From contig JAPDPQ010000010.1 of NCBI GenBank assembly GCA_034506395.1, positions 1-64,000 of the forward strand: 64,000 nt of DNA, given 5' to 3'. This document shows, piece by piece, positions 1-9,007 of this stretch; positions within the stretch are counted from its first letter, which is position 1, and every line of letters begins with the position of its first letter. A program made the position numbers and the translations under genes. Under the pieces are notes generated by a model. It had not been told where the DNA came from. It searched no databases and worked only from the letters and a program-made list of their open reading frames with translations. Source of the DNA: a candidate division KSB1 bacterium (GTDB lineage: Bacteria; Zhuqueibacterota; Zhuqueibacteria; Thermofontimicrobiales; Thermofontimicrobiaceae).

Positions 1-81
1 TTTTATAATCGGCAACGGCTGCATTCGGCGTTGGGGTATCAAACACCAGCCGAATATACCGTTTTAAAAAAAGCAGCCTAA
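1..81 (+). pseudogene. C-terminal end of an IS3-family transposase (OrfB), cut by the window edge
   Basis: Frame 1 from the first base reads FYNRQRLHSALGYQTPAEY and then VLKKAA before TAA at 79-81. The pattern YNxxRxHSALGYxTPAEY is the hallmark C-terminus of IS3/IS150-type integrase-domain transposases (DDE, rve domain). Only 26 codons are visible, so it cannot be told whether the upstream gene is intact. The IS right end should lie shortly downstream. The sequence TTGCAATACCA, ending near 116, would fit the usual CA-3' terminus of this family, but the matching left end is outside the window. Labelled a pseudogene only because it is partial. Confidence 0.8.
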
Positions 82-116
82 CTTAACTAACTGTCCATTT
101 TTTTATTGCAATACCA
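82..116. mobile_element. Probable right terminus of the IS3-type element
   Basis: This short AT-rich stretch lies between the transposase stop codon and a possible ...TACCA end at 112-116. IS3-family elements carry terminal inverted repeats that end in CA, usually within 30-100 bp of the OrfB stop. The assignment is positional inference, because the other terminus and the target duplication are not in the window. Confidence 0.35.
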
Positions 117-160
117 TATTAGCAATCGCTATTCAAGAGCAAAGCTTAAATAAAAGTTAG

Positions 161-1216
161 CTAATCTAAATAAGCTTCACAAACAACTACCTCTGGTCTT
201 TCCTCTGCCTTTAAGATATAGAATTCATAAAAATTAGATTTGATTTTAATAACTTTAAAATCAGCGAGATAAAATGGATCTCCAGAATGGCTGAGCCGAA
301 ATCTCCGCAAAAATTCTCCTTCAAAATTAAATTGATCTATAATGATATCATCTGCATAGAGACCAAGAAAAATTCCTTCAGAATTTATATCAAAAGCGTT
401 GAATAGAAACCTAAGCGATATTATTGTAGCTCCTCCTTTAATAATTGGCTTTACTTTATAATTATCAGATATTAATTTCTTATAATTAGCTTTCTCAAAA
501 TTATAACTATTAATAATTTTTCCATCTAAATCGTATATATTTAATTTGGGATAATACCTAAAAAGAACGTATAATTTATTATTATAAATTTTCAATAAAC
601 AGCTGCTTACAATCCAATTTATTTTCGTGTTAACAAATTCTATATATTCTCCGAATTGTCCTAGCTTTTTTCCCTCATTATCGTCAATGACCGAAATAAG
701 AGCTGAGTTTCTGCCAACATCAGGTCCTGTCGCTAAATAAGAATAAATTTTGCCATCCTTATGAGCAATAGCTTCAGCGATATTTGGGGTCATAAAAGAA
801 GATAGATATTGCCCTTCTTTATCAAATATCTGGATTCGACGATTTCCTTGATCAACGACAAATAAGCGTCCATTATTATAACAAAAAACATGCTGCCTAT
901 TAAATTCCCCAGGGCCTTGGCCTTTATGCCCTATTTGAGAGATAAATTTTCCCTCTTTTGAATACTTGAGAATCGAATTTAGCTTATAATCACAGATGTA
1001 AATATTATTTTGCTCATCAAAATCCATAGCCGTTGGATGCGCTAAGACGATTTCATCTCGTTCATTAGGAAACGAAAATTTTATTTTAAGATTATACTGT
1101 TTCATCCCTGCTATTGTAAATGCTTTTTCCCAAATTGGTAATAGAACAATAATAAAAAGAAGAACATTAAAAATGGTAAATAAATTCAAACCAACATTGA
1201 TTTGCTTGATATTCAT
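161..1216 (-). CDS. NHL/6-bladed beta-propeller protein with N-terminal membrane anchor
   Basis: A 351-residue protein with one hydrophobic N-terminal segment (about residues 10-30), a signal anchor or uncleaved signal peptide. Repeated propeller blades follow: a DEQNNIYICDYKLNSILKYSKEGKFI blade near residues 67-92 (partly quoted: DEQNNIYICDYKLNSI), GRLFVVDQGNRRIQIFDKEG near 116-135, and later NIYDLDGK and FNFEGEF strands. These match the NHL/6-bladed family common in Bacteroidetes, usually extracytoplasmic binding scaffolds. It lies downstream of the Cys-rich peptide gene, separated by 111 bp containing a strong hairpin (1280-1308). In Bacteroidetes such propellers often neighbour short secreted NVEALA-type peptides, so a peptide-related role is possible but inferred. 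Very AT-rich compared with the rest of the window. Confidence 0.75.
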   Translation of the reverse strand: MNIKQINVGLNLFTIFNVLLFIIVLLPIWEKAFTIAGMKQYNLKIKFSFPNERDEIVLAHPTAMDFDEQNNIYICDYKLNSILKYSKEGKFISQIGHKGQGPGEFNRQHVFCYNNGRLFVVDQGNRRIQIFDKEGQYLSSFMTPNIAEAIAHKDGKIYSYLATGPDVGRNSALISVIDDNEGKKLGQFGEYIEFVNTKINWIVSSCLLKIYNNKLYVLFRYYPKLNIYDLDGKIINSYNFEKANYKKLISDNYKVKPIIKGGATIISLRFLFNAFDINSEGIFLGLYADDIIIDQFNFEGEFLRRFRLSHSGDPFYLADFKVIKIKSNFYEFYILKAEERPEVVVCEAYLD

Positions 1217-1279
1217 AACACATCTACCTATTCATTTATTTATTGGTTTTAATAAAGAAGTTATTAAATAACAAGCAAT

Positions 1280-1308
1280 AATAGGCACCCAAAAGATGGG
1301 TGCCTATT
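1280..1308. terminator. Intrinsic hairpin between peptide gene and propeller gene
   Basis: Perfect 11-bp arms AATAGGCACCC and GGGTGCCTATT with a 7-nt loop. It lies 20 bp past the peptide stop on the minus strand. The flank there is only moderately T-rich (ATTGCTTGTTATTT), so it may act as a partial terminator or a 3'-end stabiliser. Either would give a high peptide : propeller mRNA ratio. Confidence 0.6.
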
Positions 1309-1327
1309 TATTGCCTGTTGCCAATTA

Positions 1328-1573
1328 CTACTCAAAATTACATAAAACTCTTGTTCCATCTTGACATCTTAGTATGCAAGAAGATTCCACTGAACCTTTA
1401 CCGTTGCATCCAGCAGATCCTGTGCAACCAATAATATCATTACACCTTAGATCACCACGACTATCACACGCTAATGCCACCTTGGGCCCAAAATCGGTGA
1501 ATGTGATGAATAAATTGAAGAAAACAATCATCAGCATAACCACCATCAAAGGCCAGGCAAATCTTTTATTCAT
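1328..1573 (-). CDS. Small secreted cysteine-rich peptide
   Basis: An 81-residue product. Residues 1-35 form a positively charged start plus a long hydrophobic signal (LMVVMLMIVFFNLFI) ending in VALA-like small residues, which suits signal peptidase cleavage before CDSRG. The mature part (about 46 residues) holds seven cysteines in the contexts ACD, RCN, GCT, GCN, SCI, RCQ and LCN, and is Gly/Ser-rich. Translation starts at the ATG at 1573, preceded by a near-perfect GAAGGAGG site 6-7 nt upstream that overlaps the stop of the upstream lysozyme-like gene, so the two are translationally coupled. I do not recognise the family. Length, signal and Cys-rich tail recall NVEALA peptides found beside 6-bladed propellers in Bacteroidetes. 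A bacteriocin-like or signalling peptide is possible, but no function is established. Confidence 0.75.
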   Translation of the reverse strand: MNKRFAWPLMVVMLMIVFFNLFITFTDFGPKVALACDSRGDLRCNDIIGCTGSAGCNGKGSVESSCILRCQDGTRVLCNFE

Positions 1574-1584
1574 AGCGTCCTCCT

Positions 1585-2282
1585 TCAGTTATGTCCTTTC
1601 TCATAAGCTAATTGAGGATAATTCCTTGTTAATTTATTCGACTCATAAAACCTTCTCGCCACCTCTCCCAAAAAATTGCTTCTCGGCTGGCCATGGGGCA
1701 CAAGCTCTTGTCCCGTCTCTCGGTGAAGTAAGCCATAGCTGTACAACGTGGCAATGATCTCTGGCCGTGAGCTGATGTCATAACCCGCCCGTCTCCAACG
1801 CTGAATGATCTGCCTCATGTGAATGGCAGCTAACAGACAATTGGTCGAATCCGCTTTCAGTATGCGGATTAGATCCGCATCAGTTCGGTACTGAGGTGAG
1901 GCACCCAGCGATGATAGTAGCGCTCAATGCAATATTCTGATGAACTATCCAAGGCAGTTGCCACGATCCATTTCGCCGTATTGACCCTGATCTGAGCCAA
2001 TCCAATGGAGGAATTGTGGCCTAAATACGCATAAACATCCTCAAACGAATCCACCAGGGTTACATTGAGCCGTTTCTCTGCATAGATGATGCTCGCTAAT
2101 AACCGAGGGTCTATATCCAGTCGTTCGGCGCTGGTGCGGATCAATTCGGCTTTCTGACACAGCTCGGCTAAGATCTCCTGTTCAGGAGTACCAGTGAAAA
2201 TAAAATATTCTTTGTATAAATACCACCCTCCGCCAAGAAAAAGACAAATGATGGAGAGCAATAGCCACATCGGCAGCTTCAT
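1585..2282 (-). pseudogene. Frameshifted membrane-anchored lysozyme/lytic-transglycosylase-like gene
   Basis: Two reading frames together make one protein. The upstream frame (2282-1869) begins with a membrane anchor (residues 5-23). It then has a helical domain with RLLASIIYAEKRLN, where Glu69 sits where soluble lytic transglycosylases place the catalytic Glu, and SIGLAQIRVNTAKW, which resembles the GLMQ motif of goose-lysozyme/SLT folds. The downstream frame reads YRTDADLIRILKADSTNCLL before the Met at 1818 and then RWRRAGYDISSRPEIIATLY to the stop at 1585. That tail belongs to the same kind of protein. The frames are offset by -1, consistent with a single-base loss between about 1870 and 1915. 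No slippery heptamer is seen, so a mutation or assembly indel is likelier than programmed frameshifting. The gene couples directly to the Cys-rich peptide. Confidence 0.7.
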
Positions 2283-2342
2283 AATGAGCTTTTCTATTTG
2301 AATTTACTATGAGATGGCGTTGTTTATTAATATGAAAACCAG

Positions 2343-2392
2343 AAAACCCAAATTGCACTCCTCACTCATAAAGGGACTGCAATTTGGGTTTT
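2343..2392. repeat. Long perfect hairpin upstream of the lysozyme-like gene
   Basis: Fifteen-base arms AAAACCCAAATTGCA and TGCAATTTGGGTTTT are separated by 20 nt. The A/T-rich outer ends would give a U-run on both strands, so it could be a bidirectional terminator. It lies in the leader of the minus-strand cassette and about 490 bp past the RND pump stop. The rest of the gap 2283-2882 has a run of ten G (2441-2450) and AT-rich sequence without recognisable genes. Confidence 0.55.
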
Positions 2393-2882
2393 GTCAGGTG
2401 AATTTATTGTTATTCGCAACTATTTGATAAATAGATAAATGGGGGGGGGGTAAAAATGTACCCGCTGTTATCTGCTATTTGATTTATTTTTGCAAATGAT
2501 TTGATCATAACCAAATTCCAAACACCGAATCAATTAATCGATCATTTCAGCTCTTTATTTGGAAATTTTCGAATGATAACCTTTGGGTGCTAAATTGCTT
2601 GGTGAGTTAATCAAATCAGGAAATGATGTTCAAGTTGCAAGATCAATCGCAGAACAATCATAATAAATTAGTTTTAAATTGTCAAGCAAAATTTGCAATG
2701 ATTTAAAATATTTTGTATAAAATATTAGCGAATCTAACTAATTGATATATCAACTAAATAAACCCTGCTCAGTTGCGGCATAGGAACATCAAATTTGAAT
2801 GAAATGTGCAATGACCAGCAAGAAACATTGCTTAAGTAACAGCTTTAGTTTATTATTTCACCTGCAGGTTGGCATTTGCGCT

Positions 2883-5800
2883 TTATTGCTTAATTTCCCT
2901 TGCCAGGAACGTATAAAATACGGGCACGGCCAATAAGGTGACAATGGTGGAAATGAACAATCCCAGGAGCATGGCGAGCGCCAGGGGCCGTTGCAGCTCG
3001 GCGCCTTCGCCGAAACCGATCGCCATGGGCAAGAGACCCAGAATCGTGGTGATCGAGGTCATGATGATGGGACGGAAGCGCTTCTCGCTGGCGTCAAAGA
3101 TCGCCTCCCGAACCGAATAGCCCTCTCGTCGGCGCTGGTTGATGAAATCGACTTTGACGATGGAATCGTTCACGGCAATGCCTGCCAGAACGATCAAGCC
3201 GATAAATGAGATGACATTCAGGCCAAAGCCCGTGAGCCAGAAAATGATAGCGATGGAGGCTAAGGTCAAGGGGATGTCCAACAAAATAATAAATGGGTAT
3301 TTTAGCGATTCGAATTGGGCGGCCATGATCATGTAGATCAGCACGACAGCCAGGATCATGGCGAAAATTAAGCTGCGGAACGAGCGATAGACCTCTTCCT
3401 GCTCGCCACCGATGACGACCTGGTAATCGGAGGGTAATTGTGTTTCCGATAGTATCTGGCGGATGTCCTGGATCACCGCGCTGAGGCTTCGGCCTTTGAG
3501 ATTGGCCAGCAAGCTGATCTGACGGTGCTGTTCTTCGTGCCGGATTTCGCTCGGTCCGAATGATGGTGTAATTGAGATAAATTCCCGCAGGGGCACGCTA
3601 ATCTTGCTGGCCGAAATAGGCAGATTCAACAGGTCATTTAAATTGTTGCGCTGAGCCAGGGGAGGGCGAACCATGATTGCGATCTTGCGGTCGAAGTCCT
3701 TGAATTCGGTGGCCTGCTGCCCAGCTAAATAATATTTGATGAAATTGGCGATCTGGGCCACGGAAAAGCCATAGCGCCCGGCCTTTTCGCGATCGATCTC
3801 AATGCGATATTCGGGTTGCCCTTCGATATAATCCGAGTGCAGATCTTTGAGTCCCCGAATCGTAGCTAATTTTGCCCTCATAGAATCCGCAATGGTTCGG
3901 CAGGCGGTGAGATCCGCGCTGCGAATTTTGATGACCACTGGTGGCGCCGAGGTACCGAGAATTTGCTGAATGATGTGTTCTCCGCTATCGATTGAAAATT
4001 CGAATTGGCGGATAGACTCGGCATATTGGCGCAGGGCAGCGATGACCTGGGCGGTAGATTGGGAACGGTTGGACTTTAAGCGGACCTGAATTTTGGCGCG
4101 ATGGATGGCGGCCTCTTCGACCATTTGGGATGCTTGATCTTCGCTGATGCCAATGGTAGAGAAAACGGCGACGACATCGGGATGGGCGACCAGCCATTGT
4201 TCGATTTTCGAGGCAGCACGTTCCGTAGCTTCCAGAGTGCTGCCGACCGGCAATGACAGTCTAACGGTGAATTCGCCCTGATCGACCAGCGGCATGAGCT
4301 GACGATTCATGCGCAACATGCCAATGGTACCAGCGATGAAGATGAGCAGGACGGTGAGCAGGAACTTGCTGCGATTGGCCAGGGTCCAGATCAACAATTG
4401 ATGATAGGAATCATAAATGCGCTTGAGCTGCCGATCGAAAAATTGGAATATTGGCTCGAACCATTGGCTAAGCCGTACATGGGTTTTATGCCTCACTTTT
4501 TGGATGCTCAAGACAATTTGCGTTTTTGCTGCTTTGAAAGAGTTGCTGAGATAATAAAAGACCGTCAAAATTGGGTTAAGTAGCCAACGCCAAGACCTTT
4601 TCTGAAATCGCTTCAGTTTTGTTGCTATTGAATCGGTGATGGTTGCATTGGGTTGTTGCCACTGAGCGCGGAAACGACAGCTCAACATGGGCAGCAACGT
4701 CAGCGCGATCACGAGGGATGCCAACAACGAAAAAATAACGGTGACTGCCTGGTCGCGGAACAATTGGCCAGCGACGCCATAGAGATAGACCACGGGCAAA
4801 AAAATGGCAATGGTGGTCAGGGTTGACGCAGTGATGGGCATGGCGACCTCTTTGGCGCCCAGAAAGGCGGCGTCGGCTAATGCCCGGCCTTCTTGACGAT
4901 GGCGGAAGATGTTCTCCATGACAATGATGGAATTATCGACCAGCATGCCGACGCCCAGTGCCAATCCGCCCAGGGACATGATATTGAGCGTGATGCCAGC
5001 AAAATAGAGCAGGGCAAAGGTTGCAATGACGGAGATGGGGATCGAAAGGGCGATATTCACGGGATTTCTGAAGTCATGCAAGAAAACAAACAACACCAGA
5101 AAAGCGAGGATCGCCCCCAGGATGAGATTTTGGAGGACATTGCTGATGGCGCTGGAGATGAAGCGAGCCCCATCGTAAGCGACAGAGAGGTGGAGCGATG
5201 GATATTCACTCCGCAGTTGATCCAGAATGCGATGAATCAGTCTGGACACGATGACCGTATTGGCGCCAGCGTCCTTGCGAATGATGATGCCAATGCTCTC
5301 CTCGTTATTGAAGCGGGTGATGCTTTGGCGCTCCCGAAAACCATCGATGACGCGGCCGATATCGCTGATGCGGATTTGTGAGCCATCGGGATGATTGGCG
5401 ACGACGACGCGCTCAATTTCCATGATGGATTGGAATTCGCCCAGGGTTCGGAGCGCATAGCGATAAAGCCCTTTTTTCACTGTGCCGCCCGCAATGCTGT
5501 AATTGGCCAATTCCAAGGCCTGAGCGATTTTCTCTGGGGCTAAATGAAGCGCAGTGGCTTTGGTTTGGTCGACTTCGACTTGAATTTCTCGATCGAAACC
5601 GCCAGTCACCGTTGCCATGGCGACGCCATCGATCTGTTCCAGCCGTCGTTTGAACACATTATGGGCCAATTCTTTGAGATGAACTAAATTGCTGCCAGAG
5701 AGAGAAATTGCCATGATCGGTTGGCTACGGGGGTCGATGCGAAGAATGTTGGGTCGTTCCACTTCCCTAGGCAAAATCCAGCGCAATTGATCCAGCTTTT

Positions 5801-6128
5801 CCCGGATGCTAAGCGTGGCAAAATCCATATTGGTCCCCCAAAGAAACTCGACGGTGACCAGTGATAGGCCGCTGCGGGAGATCGAATAGGTGCGCCGGAT
5901 ATTGGCGACCGTTCCGATCGCCTCCTCGATGGGATTGGTGATCATTTCTTCGACCTCACGGGGGCCCATTGCGGTCGCTGCGGTCCAAATGGTGAGACGA
6001 GGATAGGAGAGATCGGGCAGCAGATCAACGGGTAACTGAATTAGCGATATGATGCCAATGAGAATTACAGCCACGAAAAACATGGCTGTGGCGACTGGGC
6101 GATCGATTGAGAGTTGAGAGATGTGCAT
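2883..6128 (-). CDS. RND-family efflux transporter permease (AcrB/SwrC-like)
   Basis: About 1,081 residues from the preferred start at 6128 (MHISQLSIDRPVATAM), the usual N-terminus of RND pumps. An upstream ATG at 6233 would add an atypical basic 35-residue tail. The two-fold RND layout is visible. TM1 is followed by a porter domain (LPVDLLPDLSYPRL), then the TM2-6 bundle with GVGMLVDNSIIVMENI, the TM4 region where AcrB has its Asp-Asp proton relay and this protein has Asp-Asn. The second half starts near RSKFLLTVLLIFIAG and carries VGSTLEATERAA and GIAVNDSIVKVDFINQRR. It would form a trimeric inner-membrane proton antiporter with the adaptor encoded upstream. Substrate is unknown, and no TolC gene is in the window. 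Confidence 0.92.
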   Translation of the reverse strand: MHISQLSIDRPVATAMFFVAVILIGIISLIQLPVDLLPDLSYPRLTIWTAATAMGPREVEEMITNPIEEAIGTVANIRRTYSISRSGLSLVTVEFLWGTNMDFATLSIREKLDQLRWILPREVERPNILRIDPRSQPIMAISLSGSNLVHLKELAHNVFKRRLEQIDGVAMATVTGGFDREIQVEVDQTKATALHLAPEKIAQALELANYSIAGGTVKKGLYRYALRTLGEFQSIMEIERVVVANHPDGSQIRISDIGRVIDGFRERQSITRFNNEESIGIIIRKDAGANTVIVSRLIHRILDQLRSEYPSLHLSVAYDGARFISSAISNVLQNLILGAILAFLVLFVFLHDFRNPVNIALSIPISVIATFALLYFAGITLNIMSLGGLALGVGMLVDNSIIVMENIFRHRQEGRALADAAFLGAKEVAMPITASTLTTIAIFLPVVYLYGVAGQLFRDQAVTVIFSLLASLVIALTLLPMLSCRFRAQWQQPNATITDSIATKLKRFQKRSWRWLLNPILTVFYYLSNSFKAAKTQIVLSIQKVRHKTHVRLSQWFEPIFQFFDRQLKRIYDSYHQLLIWTLANRSKFLLTVLLIFIAGTIGMLRMNRQLMPLVDQGEFTVRLSLPVGSTLEATERAASKIEQWLVAHPDVVAVFSTIGISEDQASQMVEEAAIHRAKIQVRLKSNRSQSTAQVIAALRQYAESIRQFEFSIDSGEHIIQQILGTSAPPVVIKIRSADLTACRTIADSMRAKLATIRGLKDLHSDYIEGQPEYRIEIDREKAGRYGFSVAQIANFIKYYLAGQQATEFKDFDRKIAIMVRPPLAQRNNLNDLLNLPISASKISVPLREFISITPSFGPSEIRHEEQHRQISLLANLKGRSLSAVIQDIRQILSETQLPSDYQVVIGGEQEEVYRSFRSLIFAMILAVVLIYMIMAAQFESLKYPFIILLDIPLTLASIAIIFWLTGFGLNVISFIGLIVLAGIAVNDSIVKVDFINQRRREGYSVREAIFDASEKRFRPIIMTSITTILGLLPMAIGFGEGAELQRPLALAMLLGLFISTIVTLLAVPVFYTFLAREIKQ

Positions 6129-6734
6129 TTTTCTATGTTCAGCTCTGTTCTGTTTTTTTATCTTTTGAATTTTCTGTAAATGGGCAATTGGATATTTAGT
6201 TCTTAGATGGTAAAATCGTAATGCATCGGGCAAGAATACTTTGACCGCGAATTCCGCTAATTAGCTCTTGATGCAAAATCATCATAACCTGATAAATTGT
6301 CATGCCTATGCATGCAGACATCTCATTTTTTGGTTAACTTAAGCATCAGTCAAACAAGAGATTCCTGCATTCGCAGAAATGACATCGTTTCTTTTGATTT
6401 CCATTTTTGCAACAGAAACGAATTATTCGAATTACGGGACTCCGCCAGTTGGTTGATTAGCGAAATTGGCTTAATTCGCGAAATTAGCTTTTAAAAGCCT
6501 TTTTTGTTTTGGCTTGTCCAGCCTGATTCATCAGGTATTTGATTAATTAATTTTTATTGCAAAATGCGGAATAGGATTAAATCATGTCATTCCTGCGAAT
6601 GCAGGAGTCTCTAAGCGGCTAACGTAATCATCCGAGGTGCCCGCTTGCGCAGATATGACAGTTTAACCTGCTTTTATTAGTTTCTCGAAAAAGCTAATGC
6701 GCGGTTAATATCACCATCCCCAAACATCCGACTC
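6129..6734. repeat. Repeat-filled spacer between adaptor and pump genes
   Basis: About 600 bp lies inside what is normally a tight RND operon. It contains AGATTCCTGCATTCGCAG then AAATGACATCGTTTC near 6359-6393, the same core as the tandem repeat at 9979-10252. A second copy, TGTCATTCCTGCGAATGCAG, is near 6585-6604, with a degenerate partner ending ...CAGATATGACA near 6660. No protein-coding signal is convincing. The insertions may weaken co-transcription of pump and adaptor. Confidence 0.6.
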
Positions 6735-8018
6735 TTACTCGCCCTCATTTATTAGTTTCACTTCCGCATCGTGGGCGAGGGTGTAATGACCCGAAGTAAT
6801 GACCAGGTCGCCAGCCTGAAATGGAAAATTGGTGTTCAGGATTTCGATATATTCATCATTTTCTAAGCCAGTTTCAACATAATTCCATTTGGCTAGCAGC
6901 TTACCTTCGTCATTTTTTTGGACCGCAAAAATTAAGGTTCGCTGGTCACGGGTTAAAACTGCCTCCCTGGGGACTAAAAGTCGATCGTGATAAATCTGGG
7001 CATCGATTTTAACGTAAGCGAACATTCCTGCTTTAATGCGATTGTTGGGATTGGGCATTTCGACGGTCACGCGACAGGTTTTATGGTCTGGATCAATAAT
7101 GGGATTGATGGTGATGACGTTGCCCTCGAATTTTTCGCTTGGAAATGCGGGAAGTTCGATAGTAGCTTTTCTCCCAACTGCCAAATGCTGAACTTCGCTT
7201 TCGAGCACTCCGACATTGACCCGAAGCCGAGATAGATTGAGCAATTTGCAACATTCTTTCCCTGCTGAAATGAATTGCCCATTTCGAACTGAGAGATCTC
7301 CGATCTGTCCTGAGAATGGCGCTCGAATCTCGCATCGGGAGAGATTAAGCTGGGCCCGTTCATAATCGATGAGGGCAGATGAAAATCCAGTTCTACTCGC
7401 AACCATTTCTTCGTGGCGAACGCCGCGCAAAATTTGGGCGCTTTGATAATCCAGCCAGATTTTTTGATAGCTGGCTTCATCTAACTCACCGTCATGATAG
7501 CGTTGAAGGGCATCTTTCCACTGCTTTTCTAATTGTTCAGAGCGATTAATTGCAGACGAATCGATCAATTGATCGAGCGCTTTACGATCCAGTTTTTGCA
7601 CCTCATATTCAGAACGCGCCTTCAGCAATTTTTGTCGTGCATCGTTCAGCGCGAGCTGATATTCTCGGTCGTCCAGTTTGATCAATAGATCTCCTGAGCT
7701 GACCAATTTTCCCTCATAAATGGGCAATTCGACGATTTCGCCGCTGATCTTGGGCATGATAGTGACTTGTTGAATCGCTTCAGTTTGACCAGACGCTGAA
7801 ACGCGGATAATTAAGTCTCCGCGATGAGATGGCTTAGCAGAGACCATTACTGGAACGATCTCAGGTATGTTTCCTTCTTGGCTGCTTTGCTCAGCAGTTT
7901 TGTTCGATAAAGATGTGGAGTTCTTTTTCAATTTTGAGACGATAAATAGGGCAGAAGAAGCAAAAATTGCGCACAGCAACAGCACCAAAATAATAGAACG
8001 GAGGGTCTTTTTCGACAT
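6735..8018 (-). CDS. RND efflux periplasmic adaptor (HlyD/MFP family)
   Basis: About 427 residues from the ATG at 8018, preceded by AGGA nine bases upstream. In-frame ATGs at 8027 and 8090 lack better sites. A short cytoplasmic start (MSKKTLR) leads into a transmembrane or signal segment (IILVLLLCAIFASSALF). A barrel-sandwich half follows (GEIVELPIYEGKLVSSGDLL), then a long alpha-helical hairpin (about residues 120-220) and the second lipoyl half (IRAPFSGQIGDLSVRNGQFI). Beta-barrel and membrane-proximal domains complete the protein, including VPREAVLTRD. It should bridge the RND pump encoded downstream to an outer-membrane channel. Lys/Glu-rich hairpin helices are typical. Confidence 0.9.
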   Translation of the reverse strand: MSKKTLRSIILVLLLCAIFASSALFIVSKLKKNSTSLSNKTAEQSSQEGNIPEIVPVMVSAKPSHRGDLIIRVSASGQTEAIQQVTIMPKISGEIVELPIYEGKLVSSGDLLIKLDDREYQLALNDARQKLLKARSEYEVQKLDRKALDQLIDSSAINRSEQLEKQWKDALQRYHDGELDEASYQKIWLDYQSAQILRGVRHEEMVASRTGFSSALIDYERAQLNLSRCEIRAPFSGQIGDLSVRNGQFISAGKECCKLLNLSRLRVNVGVLESEVQHLAVGRKATIELPAFPSEKFEGNVITINPIIDPDHKTCRVTVEMPNPNNRIKAGMFAYVKIDAQIYHDRLLVPREAVLTRDQRTLIFAVQKNDEGKLLAKWNYVETGLENDEYIEILNTNFPFQAGDLVITSGHYTLAHDAEVKLINEGE

Positions 8019-9007
8019 GATTTTCATTCCTATCAGCTTAATTGTCATTGAATTGATAAGGCAAAATATAAAATATTGCGAGCGATTCACTCAAAGCTTC
8101 ATGGACAGAAAAGCATGCATTTTGTTTTTTTTTACTCATTTTGAGTAAATAGGTTTCGAGACATCTCTATTGTATTAGTGTCACAGGTTTACCCTCGGCA
8201 TGTTCGGATCAGCTTGCCATGATCATCGCTATTCCTCACAATTTTGTTGATTGCGCGATTGAGCTATGGATTGAATTACCGAAAATTTTAGATGAATTCA
8301 ATTTCAATTTAATAAGCTCTCTTGATTTGGTTTATTCAAAGATAAAAACAGGATCATAAAGCAAATCGACTTGACTTCTGAAAAAGGGGTGCTGATCCAA
8401 TTGAAACGTTGATCTAAGGGATTAGAGCAACGGAATCAGCTTTTCGAATTTTTCCAAAATCAATTAGATGCGAACGTAAAATGCAATTGATTCTTTTAAT
8501 TTCATTCGCGAATAGGATAGGGGAATTGGATTTGGTTTTTTGGTCTACCAAATTTCACCTTTTAGGACCAGGGATGAAATTTTCAAATTTTTTCTTGAAA
8601 TTCTGATTTTATGAGTGTATATTTGCTGCAATTTTTTTGGGAATCCATGAGAAAAATGGAGAGGCTATTATTTGTTCAATACTTCAGGCTGGTAGGTTTG
8701 GGAGTGGCGAATAGCTTCATTGTATCGGAGGTTTATTTATTGCTTTTACCTTCATAGCTCTGATTGTGGTTTGAAAAATAAGATACTGAGTAGCGAGCTA
8801 TATAGGGAGAGAATGCTATTTTTAGGATCCATCCTTTGTCTGATTGCTCGATCATGACCATCCAGCGCTTGTGAGTTCACAAATACTGCCAGTTGCCAAA
8901 TTTAAAAGACGATTCTTTCGATTTGGCAGTATGTTTTAATGTAAATGCTGATTTCAAAATTGTAGATAAGAAAAAATTGTTTGCGAACAACAGAAGGGAG
9001 CATAATT
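8019..9007. other. Divergent intergenic region, no gene recognised
   Basis: Roughly 990 bp separates the leftward efflux genes from the rightward methyltransferase gene, so it should hold promoters for both. I see AT-rich sequence and short open frames only. A 49-codon ORF starting near 8611 has no ribosome binding site or recognisable motif. I found no cobalamin or SAM riboswitch consensus ahead of the methyltransferase gene. Confidence 0.4.

Noticed and set aside
1374-1757. A 127-codon plus-strand frame over the peptide gene
   Set aside because: Antisense to the Cys-rich peptide and lysozyme tail; it has no start signal comparable to the GAAGGAGG on the minus strand.
1870-1915. Programmed -1 frameshift in the lysozyme-like gene
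   Set aside because: The overlap lacks any X-XXY-YYZ slippery heptamer or downstream structure; a base loss explains it better.
4893-5381. A 162-codon plus-strand frame opposite the RND pump gene
   Set aside because: Antisense shadow of a strongly conserved gene, with biased composition (D, A, E, Q rich) and no motif.
8611-8757. A 49-codon ORF in the divergent intergenic region
   Set aside because: No ribosome binding site and no recognisable motif; chance ORF is likely.
8019-9007. Cobalamin or SAM riboswitch ahead of the homocysteine methyltransferase gene
   Set aside because: Looked for because of the gene function; no B12-box or SAM-type conserved core could be seen.
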